Shown: piece by piece, positions 1 to 9,901 of the stretch
Numbering within the stretch: position 1 is the stretch's first letter
How the letters are laid out: every line of letters starts with the position of its first letter
DNA from: Zeus faber
Taxonomy: Eukaryota; Chordata; Actinopteri; Zeiformes; Zeidae
Assembly: GCA_960531495.1 (NCBI GenBank)
Contig: OY482855.1
Location: 3,162,001-3,226,000 of the forward strand
Reading direction: 5' to 3'
DNA length: 64,000 nucleotides
Translations under genes and position numbers: made by a program
Notes under the pieces: model-generated
What the model was told of the DNA's origin: nothing
Databases searched by the model: none
Seen by the model: only the letters and a program-made list of their open reading frames with translations

Positions 1-640
1 TAATAAACAAAGAAAAAGAGAATTAAGTTGAAATAGAGAATAGAGACGAGAGAAATAAAAGATGAAGTTAAAAGTAAAAGATAAAGGCTTAAAAGATGTG
101 GAAAAAGTAGAAGTAAAAAGTAATTGTAGAATGGCAGAACTAGTAGTCAAAAGTTATTTAAATAACCATGCAAGAGTGATGGAGACGGGGCCCGTATCTT
201 CTTAAAAAGTAAGACGTGTACATTAAATGCTGCGTGAAAGTTGGCTGAATGAAAATATAACATAGTCAAATCTAGGTAGGAAAAACAAAGAGGAAATAAC
301 CCTGGCCAGGGGAATTGACTCAAAATAAAATTATATGAATGAAGATGAAAAAGGATGAAAAGTGAAAAAGAGATAAAAGTTAAAAGCATAAAGTAAGATG
401 AAAAGATGAAAAATTAAGTAAAAAGAGTTACAAGTTAAAGGCTTAAAAGATGAAAAATTAAGTTTGAGAAAAAATGGGGAAAAGCAGAATGAGTGCATGC
501 TGAAAGAATCTGATTAAAAGGATAATTTGTTAAAAGTTTGGCCAAAGTGAAAATGTAAAGTCTGGCCAAAGTGAAAATCTTAATGAAATTAAAAAGTATA
601 CATGAGTCGATGTTAAAGTATAAAGTCAAGCGCTGTTGAA
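1..640. repeat. A/G-rich low-complexity DNA with local repeats
   Basis: The plus strand is strongly purine-rich and nearly free of C. Short phrases recur: a block reading 'aaggcttaaaagatg' appears near 84 and again near 437, and 'tggccaaagtgaaaat' occurs twice in a row around 539-577. Reading frames on the minus strand are by-products of this composition. No gene is recognised. It could be the far 5' flank of ERV1 or host intergenic DNA. Confidence 0.5.
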
Positions 641-879
641 GTTTTTGAAGAATCTGATGTGCTGCCGGTCAGACATATCTTTTTCCTTTTGGTGTGTCTG
701 TGTGTGTGTGTGAGTGTGCCGCGGCTAAAGAGGTGTGAAGAGATTTGTGTATTGTTCGTGTATATGTGTATATGTGTAAATGATATATAGAATACATGGG
801 TTATTAAATAGGTATACATATGTGGTGAGCAGTTAAATACAAACAATAAACACAAAAAGAAACATTTCTTGCCCCCTTA

Positions 880-1065
880 GTGATAAATATATATGAGCCT
901 GTTTATGGACTTTGTAAAGCTGATAATTAAGATTATGAGCCTTTCTTAAAGGACGTTTGATAAATATATATGAGCCTTTTTCTTTCAAGAGCGTTTTATA
1001 CAGTTTAAGATAAAGGATATGAACCTTCACAGGACTTTATATATTTGATACAAAATGAGCCTTCT
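880..1065 (+). repeat. Cluster of 'atgagcct' octamers
   Basis: The octamer atgagcct occurs at about 893, 935, 970 and 1055, with a variant atgaacct at 1019. Two copies are preceded by the same gataaatatat stretch. Spaced direct repeats of this kind are typical of retroviral U3 enhancers, and ERV1 gag starts about 1.5 kb downstream, so this may be part of a diverged 5' LTR. The 3' LTR of ERV1 (9568-9901) does not contain the octamer, which argues against that reading. Confidence 0.35.
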
Positions 1066-2545
1066 TGAGAGAAGGACTAGGATCACCAGAAACAGTGTGC
1101 CTACACATGCATATACACATTCAGAAAAGAAAAGAGAATCTCCTGATCTGAATTATGGGAAGGATTTGTGGATTGTTTGGTTGATGTGTGAGTTTTTTCT
1201 CTTTGTGGTTGGAGTGTGTGACAGTGCTTGCTGTGAGTTCTGTTGGTTAAAGGAACAGATAGTCTTGGTGAAATAGAAGGAACAGTTGGGTTTTTGAAGC
1301 AAGAGAAGAGGTTTTCTGTTTCGGCAGCTGAGTGCAAGGAATCAGCTTTGATTTATGACTGTGCGTAACTGCATTAGGCTGGGCTGTTCCGACGGGGAGC
1401 TGAAACAGGATGTTCGTTCGCTGACGACCAGTGCCAACTGGAAGGTGTGACTAAATTTAAGAGGTGGAGCAAGGGGTGGTGCTTCATACAGAGTGGAACT
1501 TAGTCGACTCCCCCTGACAAGAGGGGGTTAAAAAGAAGCTCCCTTCTCTTTCTCTCCTCTCTTAGTATGATAGAAGGAAATAAATAAATATAAATAGAAA
1601 TACAATTAAATAGGAATATAGAATAAAAATAATGAATTAGAGGTGATATTATATTATATACTCTTTAGATTTAAATGTGTTGTATGAATAAAAGTAAACA
1701 TTGCTTTATTTCAAATGCGCAAGAAATAAAAAAGCTGATTATGTATGTCTCATTGAATTGTATTACAGTGTGTATAAGAATTTAGAGTGAGCCTAAGACA
1801 CTGAACTCTTCTGTTGTTCTTTTTCGTTTTTCTTTCTTCCTCTCTTTTACTTTGCTGAGTGAAAGCTGGGGGAAAGACAGAGAAGATGGAATGAGTCTGA
1901 ATTGAATCATCCAAGGGGCAGATGACAAGACATCTGGCAGTTCTTCACAGACACCAGGAGCTTGCGGATGGCAGCGCATAAGAAGTCTGAATCCAGTTTA
2001 ATCAGGCCATTTCGGATTATCCACAAACTCTTTTCAATAGACAGCTGTATTTACCTATATGTGAGTACATCTAGTTATAACCTACATGATAGCTTGTTCT
2101 CACATATAGGATTACTGTAGTTATTTTTCTTACATTACTTTTGCAATTAGTTAGTAAGAGACTTGGCAATGGACTGACTAATCAAGGCATTCACCTAATT
2201 AATGGAGCATTATTGATTTGATTGATCACATGCGGAAAAACTGATTTGATTTAAATAAGGGTGAGTGCTGTGAATATTGGTTTCATTATCTGAGTATGGT
2301 TTACCTTGATTGAGGCTGTTTTGAGAGTGAATATTGATGGACATTTTGATAATTGAAGATAAATGAGTATGATCAGATGTATCAGATCATGAACAAGTGA
2401 AGTTGATTTCATAAGTGGAAAGCAATTGGTCTCCTTTGGGGTTGGTAAATTCAGTTGTGTGATTACACGGTGCTTTATAAATATTTTTTAAATAAATTAA
2501 TTTGATTTACAATAAAATAAATGGATACAAAAATTACAAAAGTAA
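1066..2545. other. AT-rich non-coding DNA upstream of ERV1 gag
   Basis: No convincing gene is visible. A 'gttaaaaagaag' TATA-like stretch near 1528 is followed by a pyrimidine tract, and the composition is AT-rich throughout. By position this should hold the ERV1 leader, but I could not find an LTR matching the 3' LTR at 9568 or a clear tRNA primer site. Confidence 0.4.
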
Positions 2546-2559
2546 TTACATAAGTAATA

Positions 2560-3219
2560 TTGATGTACTGCGAAAGAATAATCCTCTTATTATATATTGC
2601 AGAAATATCAGGAAAATGGTGCAAGCGGTGGCCTGACATTGAACAACCATGGCTTGGTATTCTGCAGCTTTTCGTAAAGGAGGGACAGACATGGTTCGAA
2701 GCTGTAAAAGAAAAAAGAGAACAAAGTAGACAAGAAATAAAGAAAAATTAAAAGGAAGCAGAAAAATTGATGGAGAAGAATACCGCACCCTTCTCACATA
2801 CAGCATCTGTAAAGAAGCCCCTGCCTTATGAGAAGGAGGTGAAGTTCACTGATGTTTATCCCCAGCTCCCAGTGATGACAACGGAGGGCAACTATCATTT
2901 CAAAGATGAGGATGAGCAAATAATAGAAACGGACAAGGCTACAAAAGCCATAAAGATGTATCCAAGCTCCAACAATACTAAGAGAAGGAACCGTTTGGGA
3001 AGCAGACAACAAGTCAGAAGCCTGGAGATAGGAGAAGAGAGTGTGAGTAATTCGGACGAAGCTATTGGAGGATACGACCCCGCAGTCAGACGGATGTTGG
3101 CTAAAGCGGAGAAAAAAGGAGATCGACCAGTGAGGAAAATGGCTCCGGGAATAGACGACACGGATGAGAGTGAACAGGCTGAAAGTGATGAAGAATCGGA
3201 GAGAGAAGGTCCTTCCTGA
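2560..3219 (+). pseudogene. gag: ERV1 gag, matrix-like N-terminal part
   Basis: A single reading frame is interrupted once, by a TAA at 2749-2751. It begins with a Trp-rich segment (WCKRWPDIEQPW...WFEAVKEKR) of the sort seen in gammaretroviral matrix proteins. It then becomes very acidic and ends with a Glu/Ser-rich run before TGA at 3217-3219. Matrix normally lines the inner membrane during assembly; no myristoylation start could be fixed. The identity follows mainly from its position just before the capsid and nucleocapsid segments. The following 400 bases (3220-3617), where a p12-like linker would lie, contain several stops in all frames. Confidence 0.55.
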
Positions 3220-3617
3220 TTTCAACCGTTAGCAGCCAGAACAGGGGTAGGAGATGACAGACGCATGGTTTTAAGAGAGATTGAGAGGAGTATAGACAGA
3301 TGCCTCAAGGACATAAGTGACACCACCTGTCCAGAAGATCAACAAAAAATTGGAAAAACAATTGTAAAAACAAATTACACAAATTGCAAATAACGGAGAA
3401 GAAATTACAGAAGAAAAAGTCTCAAAAGCCGGACACTTTGCGGTATGGACTACGGCTAAGAAAAGGAAAGAGACCCAACAAAATATGTCCAGTGATAATT
3501 CGAGGACCAAATTTAGAGTACAAGCCTTGCCAAAATACAGACATGTCTAACATACCTGAAAAGTTACCCACTCTTCAAGATGGAGCACATCCTTAGATCT
3601 CAAAGCTGGAAGAGGTT

Positions 3618-4340
3618 TTGGTGGGAACACAGCCTGCCATGGGAGATATTAAGAGACTTCTGGCTAGCCTTATTGGAGTCCCAGCGATGGAGGAGATCCT
3701 GCAGGTGGCAGGCCTTAACAGATATGTGGCAACTGCAGTATATGACCCAGAAGTGTTTGCTGAAAGCAGAGGTCGGATGTGGAGAGCACTGAGCGATGCA
3801 TTTCCAACAAACGTACACCCGGACAACATCCTTGTTGAGTCATTGCGCCCACATGAAAACCCAAGAGCTTATATGTCAAGGGTTCATCAAGTGTGGAGAA
3901 ATATCGCAGGAAATGATCCAGATTTGAATCAAATGGAGAAATCAATCCTCCGAGCCAAAATACAGAAGGGGCTGCCTCTTCAAGTGAGGAGCAAATTGGC
4001 AGAAGTGGTTGGTCTTGGAAGCATGACCAAAGGTGTTTATACGGATCACATAGCACATCAAGTGGAGCTATATTGGAAAAAGGAGCATGACCAGAAGGAA
4101 CAGGGCCAGGAGACTCTCAGAAAACTCAACCAAATACAGTTGGTGGATAATAAGAAGGAAAAGAAACAAGCTGTGGTGATGCAGAGCCAGTCACAACCAA
4201 ATCAATTACCATCACAACCACAGCAGGGACAGAGTCAGGTTCAACCACCTGTGGTCCCCACTGTCTCCCTTCCACAGCCAGCTTTTTTATCAACCACAAA
4301 TATGGAGAGGAAGAGGTCAAGGAAATTTAGGAAGAGGTAG
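3618..4340 (+). pseudogene. gag: ERV1 gag capsid (p30-like) segment
   Basis: This 240-codon open segment has the look of a gammaretroviral capsid C-terminal half. It shows a hydrophobic helical N-terminal part, then 'NPRAYMSRVHQVWRNIAGNDPD' region motifs around residues 83-105 that correspond to the major homology area, and 'KGLPLQVRSKL' near 116. A Gln-rich tail (residues 175-220) leads towards nucleocapsid. The frame closes at TAG 4338-4340, and the zinc knuckle continues in another frame, so an indel lies near 4310-4340. Capsid forms the virion shell. Assignment is by motif and gene order; the true N-terminus is not visible because the upstream frame is broken. Confidence 0.75.
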
Positions 4341-4620
4341 AGGAGGAAATTTCCAACAGTCTCCAGGAACATGTTATAACTGTGGACAACTAGGCCACTT
4401 TGCGCGTGACTGTTACAGGTCCAGAGGAGGCTTCAGAGGAGGCTTCAGAGGGGCTTCAGAGGAGGCTTCAGAGGACAACCACAGCCACCCAAGGGACCGG
4501 GGAAGCCTTACAGGGGTCAGGAACCTGGATACTAGGGGTGCCAGGAAGACTCGAAAGGGAGGTGTCAGCTGGTAGTATCAGGGCCAGAAAAAGATCCAAA
4601 AATAAAGGTGAAAATAAATG
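4341..4620 (+). pseudogene. gag: ERV1 nucleocapsid, single CCHC knuckle
   Basis: Bases 4372-4413 encode [14 protein letters not shown], an exact CX2CX4HX4C retroviral zinc knuckle that binds genomic RNA. After it come repeated 'gaggcttcagag' units (about 4427-4475), giving Arg/Gly-rich residues in one frame. One zinc knuckle rather than two is the gammaretroviral pattern. The frame differs from the capsid segment by one base. Confidence 0.8.
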
Positions 4621-5173
4621 ATAAACCATTGGAAGTAATGGCAGACTGTGGAGCAGATTTCACCCTTGGTCGGCCTGAAGATGCTATACATCTCCCCATG
4701 TCTGACCAATTGGTACTGACAATCGGGTTTGAGGGTGTAAGACAGCAGATTCCTCTCACAAAACCAATTGAGCTCCTATAAAAATCGAAAAAATCACATT
4801 ACCCATATTGGTATCAGAACCCATTGCACTCTTGGGAAGAGATGCTATGTGCAAACTAAATTGTACAATACGGTGTACACCGGACGGCTGTCTGGTGGAT
4901 GTGCCACCTGATGTCTACCACCAATTATTTATGGCACCAGAGACCGAGACTTCTTCAGTATATTGGATTGGAAATCTTAGTCCAGAGCTATTAGAGCCAG
5001 CCAAGAGATGGGAAAAGTTCATTGTGGCAAATATGCCTGACGTTAAGCCCCCTGAGTACCCACATCATTGCATGCTTAAATATTTTAAGAAAGCTGGCCA
5101 ATTGGATCCCAAGGAGTGGTTGAGTAATCAACCCAAGCATGTTCAGCTGACCTCGCTGAACGCAGGAAGCTGA
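4590..5173 (+). pseudogene. pro: ERV1 aspartic protease and linker
   Basis: The first part (about 4597-4780) carries 'VMADCGADFTL', where the aspartyl protease active-site motif D-T/S-G-A is expected. Here the second residue is Cys, at 4647-4649. A frameshift then moves the reading to the frame starting near 4808, which has 'PIALLGRDAM', the usual C-terminal G-R-D/N signature of retropepsins, followed by a 90-residue linker towards RT. The enzyme would cleave Gag-Pol. The broken frame and altered catalytic triplet make it inactive as read. Confidence 0.75.
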
Positions 5174-5401
5174 GGAAGCCATTTTTGCACCAATAAAGGA
5201 GAATCTTGCCATCTGGATGAGTGAAGAACAGAAGTTCATAAAAATCATGTTTTCAGCTGAAGGACAAGGACAACCACAAGTGGTACAGATGACACATGAG
5301 TCAATGCTCAGCACTAAACTGGGCTCAGACAGCATGAGAGAGGAGATGCTGCAACAAATTCCAGAATGTTTGTGGTCACGACATAGTACTGTCTTGTGAA
5401 A

Positions 5402-5922
5402 ACAGCTCAACCGGTGAGAGTTGAACTGCGACCAGGAATCAAACCTCCTTGGAAAAACTAATACCCACTAAAGGAGGAGGCAATCAAAGGGATTGAACCA
5501 CAAATTGAAGGACTGTTAAAAGCAGGTGTAGTGGAAATATGTTCGGATCCTCAGAGTAGTACGCCTATATTGCCTCTAAAGAAACCAGATGAATCCTACC
5601 GCTTGGTACATGACTTGAGGGCGATGAATGAAGTGGTGCAGGACTTTCCAGCTGATATACCAGATCCACATACCTTGTTAGCCCAAATTCCTCCAGAGGC
5701 TACACACTTCACAGTGTTGGATTTGTGTGGAGCATTTTTTAGTGTTCCATTGAGCGAAGAAAGTCAAGGGTTGTTTGGATTCACATACAATGGACAAACC
5801 TTCAAATACAAGAGGCTCCCTCAAGGATTCAAACATAGCCCTCACATTTTCAATAATGTGTTGCAGGATGACTTTGCTGGGATCAATCAGATCTTGAAAA
5901 CTACTGAAAACTACTGTCATTC
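5402..5922 (+). pseudogene. pol: ERV1 reverse transcriptase, fingers and palm
   Basis: The frame contains the classic retroviral RT order: a Gln-Pro entry segment with 'GIKPPWK', the 'GLLKAGVVEICSDPQS' block, 'RLVHDLRAMNEVV' (motif around 5600), 'FTVLDLCGAFFSVPL' with the first catalytic Asp (about 5715), and 'RLPQGFKHSPHIFN' (about 5815). An in-frame TAA sits at 5459-5461. The frame is then thrown off just before the YVDD motif by a direct duplication of 10 bases (5896-5905 and 5906-5915). RT copies the RNA genome into DNA. This is one of the best preserved pieces of the provirus. Confidence 0.9.
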
Positions 5923-7103
5923 AGTATGTGGATGACATCCTCATCTGTTCACCAGACAAGAAAACATGCCATGAGGACTCAATCAAACTGTTACAACTAT
6001 TGGCAGACAAAGGACATAAGGCCTCTCAGAAGAAGCTACAGTATTGTCAAGAAAAAGTAGTTTATATGGGTCAAACAATAACCCATGGACATAGAAGCAT
6101 CTCTGAGAGTGATTTGGAAGCCATTCGAACAGCACCAAAGCCCAGAACAGTCAGAGAGATGATGACATCTCTTGGTATTGCGGGATATTCTTCTGCTTGG
6201 GTAGAAGATAATGGCTGCCTAACAGGGCTTTTGAGAGCCATGATAAAAGAGACTGGGAATGCTCAACTCCATTGTAACCTCACCTTGACGCAGGAAGGTC
6301 ATATGGCATTTGAGACAATCAAACAGAGGTTACAAGAAGCTCCAGCGCTAGCGCTGCCAGACTACTCTAAGAACTTTTTGCTGTATGTGGCTACGTCCAC
6401 TGGGGGCAAATATGCATGCGCAGTGCTCTGTCAGCCCACAGGAACAGGGACAAGTCCTCAACCTGTTTCGTATTATTCTACTGCCTATTCAGAAGTAGAA
6501 TTGGGGCTACCATGGTGCTACAGAGCAATGGTGGGAGTTTATCTAATGTATGATAAAGCATCATCAGTAACTATGGGTTTCCCAGTGACAATTCTTACCC
6601 ATCATAGTCTCAGAAATGTTTTGAACTTTGGTAAATCTACATTGACCATGTCTAGGCTAAGAGACTATCATAGGCTCTTAAAGCAGGAAGATGTCACCTT
6701 AGTAAGGTGCGTCACGGTAAATCCAGTGGAAAATTTGCAAACACCAGAAGATGAGGAACCGCATGATTGTGTTCAGGAAGTAGAAAGATGTGCAAAGCTC
6801 AGATCGGACTTTCAAGCTTTCCCACTGCATGTGTTAGATGTGGAGTATTGGACAGATGGGTCCTGCTATCGGATAGGTGACACATTGAGTGCCGGTTACG
6901 CAGTAGTCAAAGCCCAGGGAACTGAATTTGTTGTTGAGAAAGCAGAAGTAATACCACAACATGCTTCTGCACAGCTTGCTGAGCTTGTGGGCCTGACTGA
7001 AGCTTGTCTATTGGCCCAAGGCAAGCGAGTGACAATATATACAGATTCTGCATATGCACATAATGTGTGTCATTTATTTGGCGTGGAAAAATCAAGGATT
7101 TAA
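5923..7103 (+). pseudogene. pol: ERV1 RT thumb/connection and RNase H
   Basis: Opens with the YVDD catalytic motif (5925-5936) and stays open for about 390 codons. The connection region has 'MVGVYLMYDKASSVTMG' and 'ILTHHSLRNVLNFGKST'. RNase H follows, with 'EYWTDGSCY' (first Asp, about 6850), 'QLAELVGLTEAC' (Glu, about 6975) and 'VTIYTDSAYAHNV' (Asp, about 7040). RNase H removes RNA from the hybrid during reverse transcription. The frame closes at TAA 7101-7103, before the last RNase H helix and the A-H motif, which reappear out of frame near 7170-7190 ('KCAAHK'). Confidence 0.9.
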
Positions 7104-7454
7104 GAAAACCGATGGTTCTCCGATACAGCATCATGCTCAGATAATGAAATTGCTGAAATAGCTGTAGCTAAGTGTGCAGCACACAAAATGGACACGTCAA
7201 GAGTTACTCAAGGTACCAAAGCAGCGGATGAGGCTGCAAAAGCAGTTACAGGAGCAAACAAAACAGGCAAAGTTGTTCTTGTCACCCATGAAGTGGACTT
7301 GGAAGATAAAATCATGCTCAGAGATGTGATCTCGATGCAAGAAGCGGTGTCAGCCATAGACATGGTTTTTGGTCACCGTACTTGCTTGAGAAAATTGATT
7401 ATGTCATATGGCAGATGCACAATCTGTCTTAAAAACAATGTTTGGAGGGGTGTG
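7104..7454 (+). pseudogene. pol: ERV1 RNase H end and integrase zinc-binding part
   Basis: The stretch contains 'AKCAAHKMDTSRVTQG' (end of RNase H), 'VVLVTHEVDLEDKI', and the CX2C half of the integrase zinc domain (CTICLKNN, about 7417-7440). Compared with the sister copy on the minus strand at 54132-54701, roughly 60 codons are missing between 'AVSAID' and the 'YLLE' segment, including the HXXXH half of the zinc domain. The sequence is interrupted at 7454 by a short repeat insertion. Confidence 0.75.
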
Positions 7455-7679
7455 ATGAAGAAGAAGAAGAAGAAACAGTCTTTATTCGTCACGCAACACA
7501 CCACACTACAACACATGCTTGCGCACACACACACACACACACACACATGCACATGCTTTGATGGTGGCCAGTGAAATGGTTCCTCTGCATTTGACCCATC
7601 CTTGGCTTGTCCTTCCTCCGGGGCCACAGCCAGGAGCAGTGGGCAGCATACGTGGACGCGCCCGGGGAGTCCACCCGGT
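7455..7679 (-). repeat. Dispersed repeat A, copy 1, inside ERV1 integrase
   Basis: A 225-base insertion begins with (GAA)n and 'cagtctttattcgtcac', contains a (CA)11 run at about 7527-7549, and ends in 'gacgcgcccgggg'. Very similar copies lie at 22018-22640, 28240-28590 and (opposite strand) 30145-30405. Its strand is set by the copy at 30145, which ends in 'aataaagac'. The sister integrase at 54.4 kb lacks it and reads through the same point, so the junctions are known to within a few bases. It behaves like a 5'-truncated non-LTR tail or SINE; the exact family is not certain. Confidence 0.75.
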
Positions 7680-8215
7680 CACATTCCAACTCAGACAGGT
7701 CCCATGCGTGAGTTGGTCGTGGATTTTGTTGACATGGTTAGACCAGTAGGAGGTAAAAGATACATGTTAGTCATCGTGGATACATTTTCACGGTGGCCTG
7801 AACCATGTCCACCCAAGCGTAAATGGAAAGGGTCCAAGTCTTGCCCTATTAGAAGATGAAATGCGAGTGTATGTTAACTATATGGCAACACTGCATAAGA
7901 AAATACACGCATATGTCTCTGACAGGCAAAAACAAGATGAGGTGCTAGAGAGACTTAATGAGCAAAAGAGGAACGTGGTGCAACCTGGAGACAAGGTATT
8001 TGTGAAGGTGTTAAGGAGGAAGTGGTTTAACAAACGCCGCAAAGGAACATTCAAAGTTGTTCGCAGTACAGGAACTGCGGTTCAGGTTAAAGGTTCTCCT
8101 ACATGGTACCATTTATCACATTGTGTTAGGGCGCCAAAGGAAGAGGCACCTCGATCACAGAGCAGAGATGCTGAAAGCTCTAGAGAGCCAACAGAAGCTG
8201 CAGACACAGCAGAGA
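7680..8215 (+). pseudogene. pol: ERV1 integrase core remnant and C-terminal domain
   Basis: 7690-7800 encodes the start of the catalytic core ('ELVVDFVDMVRP', then 'KRYMLVIVDTFSRWPEP', with the first Asp). The rest of the core, with the second Asp and Glu, is deleted near 7830-7860. From 7861 the C-terminal SH3-like part is open: 'PGDKVFVKVLRRKWFNKRRKG' followed by 'VQVKGSPTWYHLSHC', closely resembling the gammaretroviral integrase tail. Integrase would join proviral DNA to the chromosome; with the core gone this copy cannot. Confidence 0.8.
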
Positions 8216-8850
8216 TCATGAGGACCTCCAAGGTCAAGACCCAGAAGAAGAGATTGATGATGATGTGGGTGTGCCTGATGAGGTTGAGCACACTTTTGAT
8301 GATCTCAGGGTCGAATTGTTAGTCCATGAGCGCGAGAGACACTTTGGTGACAACATGTCCCTGAAACAACAGAGTCTAACTCCAGAGAGTATGAGTCGTC
8401 AAAGACTCCAGAGGGCTGTGTTACCTCTCCAGGAGAATACACAGACCCTGTTGGGCCAAGGAGTCCAAAGCCATCCCGAAAAAGGGTTAGACCAAAGCAA
8501 TACGAGGACTAGGGTTGAAGTGACTTTGGGAAGGGCAGTTCAGTTGTCATGTAAATGTAGTAGATGGAACAATGGTGGAACTATTGCTCCTAAATCGAAA
8601 AATGTGCATGGTGAAGACATAGTGCTAACAGGACCTGATAATAGCAGTGGGCCTCACAGTCTACGAAAGTTTATGTTGCAGAATGAGAGGAGACGGGTTA
8701 AAGTTCAAGATGACTGTTTGCTTGTCATAGGAAATGTCATGCGGGAAGATCAAGGAGAATATACATGACATATTTCGATCCAGAGTTTAAACATTTCCCG
8801 AGGCAAAAATATTGGGAATCAGGATAAAGAACTCGGAAAATAATGCTTGT
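8216..8850 (+). pseudogene. ERV1 post-pol ORF with an immunoglobulin V-like domain
   Basis: A frame open to 8768 starts with an acidic linker (PEEEIDDDVGVPDEVE, about 8240-8290), probably once joined to pol by a frame now shifted near 8210. Residues about 83-167 of the segment from 8265 then look like an Ig V-set domain. There is a B strand 'VTLGRAVQLSCKC', an intervening Gly/Ser region, and an E-F stretch 'RVKVQDDCLLVIGNVM' ending in 'EDQGEYT'. In V domains D-x-G-x-Y-x is followed by the second disulphide Cys; here the next codon is TGA. A G-strand-like 'RKIMLVVKG' follows in another frame (about 8835-8860). Retroviral env would be expected at this position. I infer a captured or Ig-like surface gene; function unknown. 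Confidence 0.5.
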
Positions 8851-9253
8851 AGTTAAAGGTCTGGACACTAAAGAAATAAGTACGATTGCTCAAGAAGTTC
8901 AAATACAATCAGTCACACCAAGGGTGACTGTTGGACCGATGATATTTATTACCTTAGCTTGAAGAATAACGAGTAGCATAAACGTATCATCGCCAGTTAC
9001 CACTCTGGCTACAACATTGGCAGAAAAGGATGTTGCCACGAGGATGACAACTTCTAGGTTTGTAACTCCTGGTAAACATACAAATGAGATTGGGAGAATG
9101 AGACCCACCACCAATAAAATAATGATGTCTTTCTCGGTGTCTACAAAGTCTGTAGATAAGCCACTGACACCTATCACTACATCGCCATCATTTAAGAAAC
9201 TGGTAAATATAACTCAGAAGACTATGGCGAAGTTGGAAATTAATTTAAACTGA
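8851..9253 (+). pseudogene. Thr/Ser-rich stalk-like segment after the Ig domain
   Basis: In one frame, interrupted by a TGA near 8960, the translation is 'IQSVTPRVTVGP', then 'SSPVTTLATTLAEKDVATR', then many Thr, Ser and Pro residues up to TGA at 9251-9253. Such composition resembles an O-glycosylated stalk of a membrane protein. No membrane-spanning segment is visible on the plus strand. A hydrophobic ORF on the minus strand here is a shadow. The link to the Ig-like segment rests on adjacency only. Confidence 0.35.
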
Positions 9254-9549
9254 ATGTATGCATTTATATGTAACATCCTGTACAGTTATCTAAACCCTTC
9301 TTCTTTGTGGTTAATTGATTTGGAGTGCAATAGGTGGTTGCCTGCGGCAGAGGAACCGTGAGAGAATTTTCCTGTCTTGATTGTTTGTTGAAAGAACTAA
9401 GAAAGGAAGCTGCCAGATGGGTTTTTCGCTCTCACACTCCACAAATTTATTGTATTTCTACGACTAAGCATGTTCAGAAGGGTATATTATAATCATTTTG
9501 TTTGTTAGTTGGTGAGTTCTATTCGGCCAATTAACGTCATAACTTCAAG
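9254..9549 (+). other. ERV1 sequence between stalk and polypurine tract
   Basis: A short frame near 9390-9500 reads 'LRKEAARWVFRSHTPQIYC', but stops surround it. No retroviral transmembrane-subunit motif (CX6CC) is seen anywhere between 8216 and 9549. Confidence 0.4.
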
Positions 9550-9901
9550 TCTCGAAGGGGGGAAATATGAGGTGTCTTGGAATGTGTGGCGTCCCAAGAC
9601 AGCCCCATCGTATAAGATAATTACTAAGAGACGGTGCCAGGGGTCCCGAGAGAGAGAACACATCACCAGGGGTCCTGGTGATAAGGGAAGTGAAATGTGA
9701 CCTGTGACCTTTGTAGGGGAACCAAATGGTAAATGTTGTCTGTGGGCAGGCATAAAAGAACATGCCCAAGTGACATTCGACAGAGAATCCACCCGCCTCG
9801 GTTCTCTTCTGGACATTCTCGGCAAGTCTGGTCTGATGCTGTTCTTTTGTAATAAATCTATTATTTTACTCAAGTCAGCATTAGCGGTCACTCCTTCTTC
9901 A
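9550..9901 (+). repeat. ERV1 polypurine tract and 3' LTR
   Basis: A purine run 'gaaggggggaaa' (9554-9565) directly precedes 'TGAGGTGTCTTGG', the likely LTR start at 9568. Within it are a TATA-like 'cataaaag' at about 9751 and a polyadenylation signal AATAAA at 9851, about 50 bases before a possible 'CA' end at 9900-9901. The 334-base span is short for an LTR. No matching 5' LTR is in the window, so the boundaries come from signals only. Confidence 0.55.

Noticed and set aside
8899-9177. Hydrophobic minus-strand frame resembling a membrane protein
   Set aside because: It lies opposite the Thr/Ser-rich ERV1 segment; complements of Thr and Asn codons give hydrophobic residues by chance.
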